Assembly: GCA_020352595.1 (NCBI GenBank)
Contig: CP070682.1
Span: 538,114-544,961 of the forward strand
Direction: 5' to 3'
Length of the DNA: 6,848 bases
Source of the DNA: a bacterium
GTDB lineage: Bacteria > BMS3Abin14
Shown here: positions 1 through 6,635 of the stretch, one piece after another
Layout of the letters: each line of letters starts with the position of its first letter
Numbering within the stretch: position 1 is the stretch's first letter
Program-made: the position numbers and the translations under genes
Notes under the pieces: generated by a model
Databases searched by the model: none
Told to the model about the DNA's origin: nothing
Seen by the model: the letters and a program-made list of their open reading frames with translations, nothing else

Positions 1-29
1 CCACCTTCGCCAACTCTACCCATACAGCT

Positions 30-58
30 TCCGCCTTCGCCGCAAGGGCTACGGCGGA
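30..58. repeat. Interrupted palindrome, REP-like
   Basis: The outer arms TCCGCC (30-35) and GGCGGA (53-58) are perfect complements. After three unpaired bases on each side, GCC (39-41) pairs with GGC (47-49) around the loop GCAAG. The whole is symmetrical about base 44. This makes a small two-tier hairpin typical of dispersed intergenic palindromes. I infer a repeat family member from its form and its company. Copy number in the genome cannot be judged from one window. Confidence 0.5.
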
Positions 59-76
59 CAAGTCGGCGGACAGGTC
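53..76. repeat. 12-base tandem repeat, two copies
   Basis: GGCGGACAAGTC (53-64) is followed directly by GGCGGACAGGTC (65-76), with one mismatch (A61 versus G73). The first unit overlaps the right arm of the adjacent palindrome, so the two structures probably belong to one repeat element. Confidence 0.65.
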
Positions 77-151
77 GGTCACTCAAGCCGCAAAGACGCA
101 AAGGGGAAGGATCGGGTCACCATAAACCTCCCCAGATCTTGATCTTCTTCG

Positions 152-206
152 CGGCTTGGCCGTTCGACAGGCTCACGGTCCCGAGCTTGTCGAGGGACGG
201 CTTGGC
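152..206. repeat. REP-like palindrome flanked by 9-base direct repeats
   Basis: The left arm CCGT-TCGACA-G-GCTC (160-174) pairs with the right arm GAGC-T-TGTCGA-ggg-ACGG (183-200). Together they give 14 Watson-Crick pairs and one G-T wobble (170/187), with a three-base bulge at 194-196 and an eight-base loop. The direct repeat CGGCTTGGC lies at both edges (152-160 and 198-206), sharing the outermost bases of the stem. The sequence matches a palindrome I know from many bacterial genomes, whose spurious translations read RQAHGPELVEG or FDRLT. Such elements are commonly linked to REP-associated tyrosine transposases. No transposase gene is present in the window. Confidence 0.7.
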
Positions 207-268
207 GTGAGAACCCCGGGATGGGAGCCAGAGGGCAGATTGGCGCTTTTTGATCACGCCAGGAAGTG

Positions 269-1861
269 TCAAGAGGATTTCAAGGTATCAAGGGTTTCCA
301 GGACCGCTTCATCAGGGACGTCATCCGAGACAAAAACATCCCCGACATCTCTTATCAGCACGTAGCGCAGCCGGCCGGCCTTCTTCTTCTTGTCGCTTCC
401 CATGGCGGGCAGCAGCTGATCCGGAGCCAGTCCGGCAGGGATCCGGGTGGGCAGGCCCGCCGACCGGAGAACCGCCTCGATCCTCTCCTGCAGTTCCCGG
501 GGGCAGTGACCCAGGCGCACCGAGAGGTGGGTGGCGGCCATCATCCCCATGGCCACGGCCTCCCCGTGACTGACGCTGTGGTGGCTGAGACCCTCGATGG
601 CGTTGGCAAAGGTGTGGCCGAAATTGAGCACTGCCCTGCGCCCCAGGTCGTAGGGGTCCTCCTGGACGATGTTGATCTTGACCTGGATGGCCTGGGCCAC
701 CAGCGCCTGAAGTTCCGGGATCTGCTGCTGGATATCCCCGGCGGTCCGGATCCAGCTTCCCGATTCGATCTTGCGCAGCAGGTCCGAGTCGGCGATGAGG
801 CTGTGCTTGATCACCTCCGCCATCCCGGCCGCGAAGGCCCTGGGGGGAAGACTCTGCAGGGTGGCGACATCGGCGATGACGGTCTTGGGCTGCTTGAAAG
901 CGCCGATGATGTTCTTGCCCTGCGGCAGGTCGACGCCGGTCTTGCCGCCGATGCTGGTATCCACCATGGCCAGGAGGCTGGTGGGACACTGAACGCAGTC
1001 CACCCCCCGCATGTAGGTCGCCGCGATGAAGCCGGCCAGTTCACTGATCACCCTGCCGCCGAGGGCGACGATGGTGCCGCTGCGGTCGAAGTCGGCCTCC
1101 AGCAGCCGCTCGCAGATGGACTGGACCGTCGCCAGCGTCTTGTGCTGCCGGCCGGCCGGCGTTGTGAGCACGATGTCCACCGGACCGCAGCTCCGGGCGT
1201 ACAGGGGACCGACGGTGTCATCGGTGATGACGGCTATGGGCCCCTCGGTGCCGACCAGGTGGGAAATAAACGGCAGCAGCCCCCCGCCGACGATGAACTC
1301 GTAACGGTCGCTGCGTGCCGTGATGGGCAGGCGGACGTCCGGCCCCTGCGCAAGGATCCCTGCCAGTTCTCCGGCGACGATGGCCGGGCTTTTCTCCGAG
1401 GTGACGAACTGGGGAAACTGCCCGTACCCCTTCTTGCGCTGCTGCAGCAGCTCCACGATGTGCTCCAGGGGATTGGGCACCTGGAGCAGCGGGCGCACGT
1501 GGCTGTCGCCCTCCGCACGCTGGAGGATCTCTTCCGGGGTGGCCACCAGGCAGAAAACCCGGCCGGTCCTGCCCAGTGCGGCCGCGTTGCCGGGATCCAG
1601 CATGAACCGGCCGCCGGTGGAGATGACCAGCCCCCTCCTGTCAGAGAGCTCCCGGGCCAGATCCGACTCCATCCTGCGGAAGGCCGCCTCCCCCTCCTTC
1701 TTGAAGAATTGGGCGATGGTCATGCCTATGCGCGACTCGATGATCTCATCGGTGTCGACGAAATCGTAGCCGAGGCTGGAGGCCAGGCTCCTGCCCACCG
1801 TGGTCTTCCCGGTGGCCATGAACCCCGTCAGGATGATGTTTTTCCTGTCTTTCTCACGCAT
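269..1861 (-). CDS. aroKB: Bifunctional shikimate kinase / 3-dehydroquinate synthase (AroKB-type fusion, divergent synthase domain)
   Basis: This 530-residue cytoplasmic fusion covers two shikimate-pathway steps. Residues 1-170 are a shikimate kinase (shikimate + ATP to shikimate 3-phosphate): Walker A GFMATGKT (13-20), the DTD substrate motif (36-38), FRRME (61-65) and the lid RPLL (123-126). The usual GGG motif reads GGR (83-85). From about residue 185 follows a dehydroquinate synthase (DAHP to 3-dehydroquinate, NAD and zinc). It keeps GGKT (305-308), GKN (315-317), AEVIK (348-352), zinc ligands E349, H416 and H432, and SDKK (489-492). Its NAD loop reads GGRVISE instead of GGGVxGD, and two pocket residues are changed (D405 for Glu, N420 for His). 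The open frame extends upstream to 1978, but that would overlap aroB. ATG 1861 places the kinase P-loop at the normal distance from the N-terminus. The Shine-Dalgarno is weak (GGA). It is probably co-transcribed with aroB, 61 bases upstream. The family assignment is secure; activity of the synthase half is uncertain. Confidence 0.92.
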   Translation of the reverse strand: MREKDRKNIILTGFMATGKTTVGRSLASSLGYDFVDTDEIIESRIGMTIAQFFKKEGEAAFRRMESDLARELSDRRGLVISTGGRFMLDPGNAAALGRTGRVFCLVATPEEILQRAEGDSHVRPLLQVPNPLEHIVELLQQRKKGYGQFPQFVTSEKSPAIVAGELAGILAQGPDVRLPITARSDRYEFIVGGGLLPFISHLVGTEGPIAVITDDTVGPLYARSCGPVDIVLTTPAGRQHKTLATVQSICERLLEADFDRSGTIVALGGRVISELAGFIAATYMRGVDCVQCPTSLLAMVDTSIGGKTGVDLPQGKNIIGAFKQPKTVIADVATLQSLPPRAFAAGMAEVIKHSLIADSDLLRKIESGSWIRTAGDIQQQIPELQALVAQAIQVKINIVQEDPYDLGRRAVLNFGHTFANAIEGLSHHSVSHGEAVAMGMMAATHLSVRLGHCPRELQERIEAVLRSAGLPTRIPAGLAPDQLLPAMGSDKKKKAGRLRYVLIRDVGDVFVSDDVPDEAVLETLDTLKSS

Positions 1862-1885
1862 AACGTCCAATCCAGGTGCCGTGGA

Positions 1886-1901
1886 CCGGGATCCATCCCG
1901 G
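1886..1901. other. Perfect hairpin in the aroB-aroKB gap
   Basis: CCGGGATCCATCCCGG is a perfect inverted repeat: a six-base stem with a four-base loop, or a seven-base stem around CC. It sits between the aroB stop and the aroKB start, about 24 bases before the aroKB ATG. There is no T-tract after it on the minus strand, so it is not a classical terminator. It could be an RNA processing or stability element, or could influence aroKB translation. Confidence 0.5.
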
Positions 1902-1922
1902 GCCCCTCGGAGAACCTGTCTG

Positions 1923-2996
1923 TCACAGCGACTGCAGGGCCCTGACGAGGTCGCCGGGGTCGTCCAGCTGGACCACACGGCACTTGCCTATGCCCTCCAG
2001 GAGCACCGACTGGAACCTCCCCCCGACCCTCTTCTTGTCCCGGCTCATGAACCCTTCCAGATCCTCTCCCAGCCTGACCTCGGGGGCGGGGACCCTGTCC
2101 AGGACCCTCATGGCTCTCTGGAAGATGTCCTCGTCGAGGCCGCAGATGCTGCGGGACAGTGCCAGGGCGGCCTTCATGCCCAGCAGCACCGCCTCCCCGT
2201 GCCGGATCTCACCCGTCCCCATGGACATCTCCAGGGCGTGGCCGAGGGTGTGCCCGAAGTTCAGCACCAGGCGGGGGCCGGATTCCCACTCGTCGGCCGT
2301 TATGACCTCCGCTTTCCTCCGGCAGGCGGAGGTGACGATGCGCTCCATGTCCACCCCCCCGTCCGGTCCCAGGTCCATGACGCCCTCGAGGTAGTGGAAC
2401 AGTTCGGGATCCAGGGTCAGGGCGATCTTGACCACTTCGGCCATTCCAGAGAACCAGTCCCTCGGGTCGAGGGTCCTGAGGACACCCGTGTCGGCGTAGA
2501 CCGCCTGCGGCTGGTGGAAGGTGCCCACCAGGTTCTTGCCCTCGGGGATGTTGATGCCCGTCTTGCCCCCCGTGCTGCTGTCGACCATGGAAAGGAGGGT
2601 GGTGGGGACCTGGATGACCCCGATGACCCTGAGAAAGACGGAAGCCGCAAAGCCCGCCAGGTCCCCCACGACGCCTCCCCCCAGGGCGATGACCAGGGAG
2701 CCCCTGTCCAGACCGGCCCGGGTCATCTTCCGGCAGATCCCCTCCAGCTGGCTGAAGGACTTGCTCCCCTCCCCCTCCGGCACGACGACGACGGCAGCGG
2801 CGGGCCTGACAGCATCCGCCAGATCCCCGATGCGGTCCGCGTAGAGGGAGTGGACCCGCTCATCGGTCACCACCATGACATTGCCGGCGGAACTTCTCTG
2901 TCGCAGATCCTGCCGCAGGAGGTCCCAGGCCCCGGTGCCTATGTGAATGGGATAGGACCTTTCGCCCAGCTGCACCTGTACGAGGTTGAGGGTCAT
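1923..2996 (-). CDS. aroB: 3-dehydroquinate synthase (canonical, stand-alone)
   Basis: AroB converts DAHP to 3-dehydroquinate, the second step of the shikimate pathway, in the cytoplasm, using NAD as a recycled cofactor and a divalent metal. At 357 residues it has the usual length. Visible motifs, in order, are PEGEGSK (73-79) and GGGVVGD (106-112) for NAD, R123, the VDSSTGGKT loop (138-146), GKN (153-155), AEVVK (186-190), K228, the DEWESGPR segment (235-242), NFGHTLGH (246-253), HGE (266-268) and SRDKK near residue 320. The expected zinc ligands E187, H249 and H266 are present, as are E238 and H253, which are altered in the neighbouring fusion protein. AGGAGG lies 13 bases before the ATG, rather far. 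A 34-codon reading frame ends two bases before the start. It is first in a probable two-gene unit with aroKB. Confidence 0.95.
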   Translation of the reverse strand: MTLNLVQVQLGERSYPIHIGTGAWDLLRQDLRQRSSAGNVMVVTDERVHSLYADRIGDLADAVRPAAAVVVVPEGEGSKSFSQLEGICRKMTRAGLDRGSLVIALGGGVVGDLAGFAASVFLRVIGVIQVPTTLLSMVDSSTGGKTGINIPEGKNLVGTFHQPQAVYADTGVLRTLDPRDWFSGMAEVVKIALTLDPELFHYLEGVMDLGPDGGVDMERIVTSACRRKAEVITADEWESGPRLVLNFGHTLGHALEMSMGTGEIRHGEAVLLGMKAALALSRSICGLDEDIFQRAMRVLDRVPAPEVRLGEDLEGFMSRDKKRVGGRFQSVLLEGIGKCRVVQLDDPGDLVRALQSL

Positions 2997-2998
2997 GG

Positions 2999-3103
2999 TC
3001 AGCAGGAGGCCTCCTCAAAAGCGCCGTCCACGGACTCGGCCCCGTGGCGGTCCTCCGAGGGGAACCGGAAGTGTCCTGCGATGCGGACATCTGGGTGGCT
3101 CAT
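2999..3103 (-). CDS. Possible 34-codon leader ORF before aroB
   Basis: A short frame begins at ATG 3103 with AAGAGG 11 bases upstream, and ends in TGA two bases before the aroB ATG. The aroB Shine-Dalgarno lies inside its last codons, an arrangement that would allow translational coupling. The peptide starts MSHPDVRIAGHFRF and ends AFEEASC. It has three Phe but no Trp or Tyr run, so it does not look like a classical aromatic attenuation leader. I recognise no family. It may be only chance open frame in GC-rich DNA. Confidence 0.25.
   Translation of the reverse strand: MSHPDVRIAGHFRFPSEDRHGAESVDGAFEEASC
3004..3015 (-). promoter_or_regulatory. aroB ribosome binding site inside a palindrome
   Basis: AGGAGGCCTCCT is a perfect 12-base palindrome. 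Its minus-strand half AGGAGG (3010-3015) is the only strong Shine-Dalgarno before aroB. A local hairpin would have no loop, so intramolecular pairing is doubtful. The 13-base spacing to the ATG is longer than ideal. Confidence 0.5.
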
Positions 3104-3216
3104 GGTGTCTCGTTCCTCTTCGTACCGGGCACAACCAGGCGGTATCTCCCTGGATGGCGGGCTGCTGTCACGGGAAGGAAAAAAACTATCATCAATCCGG
3201 GGTTAACGCAATGCGG

Positions 3217-3239
3217 GGGGACGTCGCCCGCCGGTCCCC
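3217..3239. promoter_or_regulatory. Inverted repeat, possible operator or hairpin
   Basis: GGGGAC (3217-3222) and GTCCCC (3234-3239) are perfect inverted arms around an 11-base spacer. The site lies about 33 bases upstream of the prfC -35 box and on the 5' side of aroB, so it is placed where a regulator of either gene could bind. With GC-rich arms of only six bases it may be chance. Confidence 0.25.
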
Positions 3240-3271
3240 TCAGGACAGCGGGTACCCCGGCAACGCCGCCC

Positions 3272-3301
3272 TTGACATTCTCTGACGCCGGCTGTAGTAA
3301 T
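3272..3301 (+). promoter_or_regulatory. Probable sigma70-type promoter for prfC
   Basis: A perfect TTGACA -35 box (3272-3277) is followed after 18 bases by AGTAAT (3296-3301), which matches four of six consensus -10 positions. The frame-shifted alternative TAGTAA with a 17-base spacer matches three. Transcription would start near 3308, giving an untranslated leader of about 30 bases before the TTG start at 3339. Confidence 0.55.
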
Positions 3302-3324
3302 GCCCGTTTTGAACCACCATGAAA

Positions 3325-3332
3325 AGGAAGGA
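3325..3332 (+). promoter_or_regulatory. Ribosome binding site that decides the prfC start
   Basis: AGGAAGGA stands six bases before TTG 3339, ideal spacing. No comparable site precedes the upstream in-frame ATG at 3300, which also overlaps the predicted -10 box. Confidence 0.7.
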
Positions 3333-3338
3333 TACACC

Positions 3339-4922
<1,584 letters not shown>

Positions 4923-4979
4923 CACGCCGGAACCCGGGGAACGACCGGCCTCCGGCTGCCGGGAACCTCCCCCTGTCCC

Positions 4980-5486
4980 TCAACCCTTCCTGTAACGCAG
5001 ACGCGAGTCCTCGATGAAGGCAACGGCCTCGTCAAGCCCGCCCCAGCCCTCGATGCCCGTCTTCTTCTCCTCGAGGTCCTTGTAGACGGAGAAGAAGTGC
5101 TCTATCTCCTTGAGGAGGTGGGGCGGGACCTGGTCCAGCTCGTAAATGTGGTTCCAAAGGGGATCGGCGATGGGCACGCAGAGGATCTTCTCGTCGGGTC
5201 CCTTCTCGTCGGCCATCTTGAAGACGCCCACCGGCCGGGCCTCGATGATGCAGCCGGAGAAGGTGGGCTCCCAGACCAGCACGAGGGCGTCGAGGGCGTC
5301 CCCGTCCCGGGCGAGGGTGTCCACGATGAAACCGTAGTCGCTGGGGTAGTGCACCGCCGAGAACAGCATCCGGTCAAAACGGATGATCCCCAATTTCTTG
5401 TCGTACTCGTACTTGTTGCGGCTGCCCTTGGGGATCTCCACCAGCACGTCCACCGTCATCGCCCCGCTCACCTTTTTCGCTGCCAT
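4980..5486 (-). CDS. ppa: Inorganic pyrophosphatase, soluble class I
   Basis: The enzyme hydrolyses pyrophosphate to two phosphates in the cytoplasm and so pulls biosynthetic reactions forward. At 168 residues it is close to the bacterial norm (about 175). The class I active-site set is visible: E17 in VEIPKGS, K25 and E27 in NKYEYD, R39, Y47 and Y51 in HYPSDYGF, the metal-binding signature DGDALD (61-66), D93, D98 and K100, and Y135-K136. ATG 5486 has GGAGG eight bases upstream, which supports it over the internal Met10. It lies 81 bases downstream of the methyltransferase on the same strand, with a hairpin between, and converges on prfC. Function is secure from motifs; no unusual residues were noticed. 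Confidence 0.95.
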   Translation of the reverse strand: MAAKKVSGAMTVDVLVEIPKGSRNKYEYDKKLGIIRFDRMLFSAVHYPSDYGFIVDTLARDGDALDALVLVWEPTFSGCIIEARPVGVFKMADEKGPDEKILCVPIADPLWNHIYELDQVPPHLLKEIEHFFSVYKDLEEKKTGIEGWGGLDEAVAFIEDSRLRYRKG

Positions 5487-5512
5487 GGCCGCGTCCTCCC
5501 TCGAACACCGCA

Positions 5513-5538
5513 GCCCCGGGGCCGGCCAGCTCCGGGGC
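5513..5538 (-). terminator. GC-rich stem-loop between the methyltransferase gene and ppa
   Basis: GCCCCGG (5513-5519) and CCGGGGC (5532-5538) form a perfect seven-base stem with a 12-base loop that contains GGCCGGCC. It lies 30 bases past the methyltransferase stop and 26 bases before the ppa start. No T-tract follows on the minus strand, so intrinsic termination is doubtful. It may instead slow or process the transcript. Confidence 0.35.
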
Positions 5539-5567
5539 CTTCCTCACCACACATCCACATAGCCGGT

Positions 5568-6554
5568 TTAACGTTTGTAAGCCTGGACCATGGACGACAT
5601 CTCAGCGTCGCGGATCTGCCGAACCTCCCGGAAGCCTGCGGCCTGGAGCCCCTCCCTGATCTCCTCGAAGGTGTAGCTGTTCCCGCCCCGGGTGTTGACC
5701 AGCATGTTCACGGCGAACAGGGCGCCGGATGCGGGCCCGGTGCGCTCCGGCTCCATGACGTAGTCCCGCACCACGACGCGTCCGCCGGTGGTGAGGGCCC
5801 CGTGGACCTTCCGGTAGAGCGCCGTGTTCTCCTCGTGGCTGTTCTGGTGGATGATGGCTGACAGGAAGGCCAGGTCGTGGCCCGGCGGCAGTTCGTCCTC
5901 GTGGTAATCGCCGGCCGCCAGCGTGACCCGGTCCGCAAGGCCTTCCTCCTCCATGCGCCGCCGGGCCATCTCCACCACCTCGGGCAGGTCGAAGAGGGTG
6001 GCCCTCATGCCGGGAACCGCCCTCAGGAAGGCGATGGTGTAGGAACCGGAACCTCCGCCCACGTCTATGAGGGCCCTGGCGGGCCCCGGCGACACCGCCT
6101 CCACCACGGACGGGGCGTCCCTGAGGGCCCGGACGTGCATGGCCCCTATGAAAGCCTCCGTCCGTTCATCCCCGCCCGCTTCCGGCCGCCGTGCGGGACC
6201 GCCTTTGCGGACGATGTCCGTCAGCTGCGACCACGTGTGCCACAGGTGGGCCGAGTGCCGGAGCCCGGGCAGTACGGACTCCCCGGAGCCCTCGGTGAGG
6301 AGGCCCGCAACCTCCGGGTGCGTTGCGTACAACCCGTCCCTCTTCTCCAGCAGCCCCATGGCACCGAGGGCGTCCAGGAGGATGGTGGTGGCGCGCAGGT
6401 CCAGGGCCAGCCTCGAGGTGACCTCGGCCGCAGAGAGGGGCTCGCCGGCGAGGAGGGTGAACAGGTCCAGTTCCACTCCGGTGAGGAGGACCCGGGATCT
6501 GCTGAACCCCCTCGCGAGGTGCTGGATGGCTTCGGCGCTCAGCTCCTTTTTCAT
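5568..6554 (-). CDS. SAM-dependent O-methyltransferase, acetylserotonin/plant-COMT type (family 2)
   Basis: This cytoplasmic enzyme probably transfers a methyl group from S-adenosylmethionine to a hydroxyl or similar group on a small molecule; the substrate is unknown. The 328 residues are normal for the family. Residues 10-80 resemble the N-terminal winged-helix dimerisation domain (LTGVELDLFTLL and a following helix-turn-helix-like stretch ending GLLEKRDGLYATHP). The Rossmann domain shows DVGGGSG (164-170) for SAM, FDLP (188-191) and GD (215-216). IIHQNSHEEN (234-243) corresponds to the family's LHDWxDEE region: the catalytic-position His236 is kept, but the usual Asp-Trp after it is Gln-Asn. 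AGGAGGAG lies six bases before the ATG. The gene follows the transporter ATPase by 81 bases on the same strand. The family is confident; the reaction could be O-, N- or C-directed. Confidence 0.85.
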   Translation of the reverse strand: MKKELSAEAIQHLARGFSRSRVLLTGVELDLFTLLAGEPLSAAEVTSRLALDLRATTILLDALGAMGLLEKRDGLYATHPEVAGLLTEGSGESVLPGLRHSAHLWHTWSQLTDIVRKGGPARRPEAGGDERTEAFIGAMHVRALRDAPSVVEAVSPGPARALIDVGGGSGSYTIAFLRAVPGMRATLFDLPEVVEMARRRMEEEGLADRVTLAAGDYHEDELPPGHDLAFLSAIIHQNSHEENTALYRKVHGALTTGGRVVVRDYVMEPERTGPASGALFAVNMLVNTRGGNSYTFEEIREGLQAAGFREVRQIRDAEMSSMVQAYKR

Positions 6555-6573
6555 GGGGATCTCCTCCTGTTCC

Positions 6574-6588
6574 CGGGTCAGGGACCCG
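6574..6588 (-). promoter_or_regulatory. Tight hairpin just upstream of the methyltransferase ribosome binding site
   Basis: CGGGTC (6574-6579) and GACCCG (6583-6588) form a perfect six-base stem with a three-base loop. It ends five bases before the AGGAGGAG Shine-Dalgarno (6561-6568) on the minus strand. It could stabilise the messenger, end transcription from the transporter gene inefficiently, or tune translation. No T-tract follows. Confidence 0.4.
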
Positions 6589-6635
6589 CTGTCCGGAGCA
6601 CCGGCGTTTTCCGTACCCCTGGATCACCGTAGCAC

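Larger units (their letters stand above)
1..268. other. Gene-free, repeat-rich intergenic region
   Basis: This stretch lies downstream of the aroKB stop codon and I see no credible gene in it. The one short open frame (156-365, plus strand) runs through a palindromic repeat and then antisense into aroKB. Its peptide begins with residues reading RQAHGPELVEG, which I recognise as the usual spurious translation of a widespread REP-like palindrome rather than a protein. The stretch contains two hairpin-forming repeats, a 12-base tandem duplication, and a segment at about 86-104 (AGCCGCAAAGACGCAAAGG) that resembles a dispersed genomic repeat I recall from other bacteria. No terminator with a T-tract was seen after aroKB. 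Confidence 0.7.
2997..3338. other. Divergent intergenic region between aroB and prfC
   Basis: About 340 bases separate the two divergent starts. The region contains the possible short aroB leader ORF, an A7 run (3179-3185) in a locally AT-richer patch, an inverted repeat at 3217-3239, and a sigma70-type promoter reading toward prfC. I did not find a clear -35/-10 pair for aroB on the minus strand. No RNA gene was recognised. Confidence 0.6.

Noticed and set aside
241..260. TGGCG...CGCCA inverted repeat just past the aroKB stop, as a terminator
   Set aside because: The stem is only five bases, the loop is ten, and no T-tract follows on the minus strand.
156..365. A 69-codon plus-strand frame at the left edge
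   Set aside because: It is a translation of the REP-like palindrome followed by sequence antisense to the aroKB 3' end. The RQAHGPELVEG opening is a known artefact of this repeat.
266..1945. A 559-codon open frame on the plus strand antisense to aroKB
   Set aside because: It mirrors the whole aroKB gene and has no recognisable motifs. Long antisense frames are expected in GC-rich codon usage. The minus-strand frame carries unmistakable kinase and synthase motifs.
1862..1978. N-terminal extension of the aroKB frame to an ATG at 1978
   Set aside because: It would add 39 residues of unconserved sequence before the kinase P-loop and overlap the 3' end of aroB. Shikimate kinases begin about a dozen residues before the P-loop, which fits ATG 1861.
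3104..3299. A tRNA, riboswitch or T-box in the aroB leader
   Set aside because: I found no tRNA-like arms, T-box core or recognisable riboswitch motif on either strand.
4923..4979. A bidirectional terminator between convergent prfC and ppa
   Set aside because: There are short CCGG-containing complementary pieces, but no stem longer than about four clear pairs and no T-tract in either direction.
5097..5861. A 254-codon plus-strand frame across ppa and the methyltransferase
   Set aside because: It runs antisense to two well-supported genes, spans their intergenic gap, and shows no motif.
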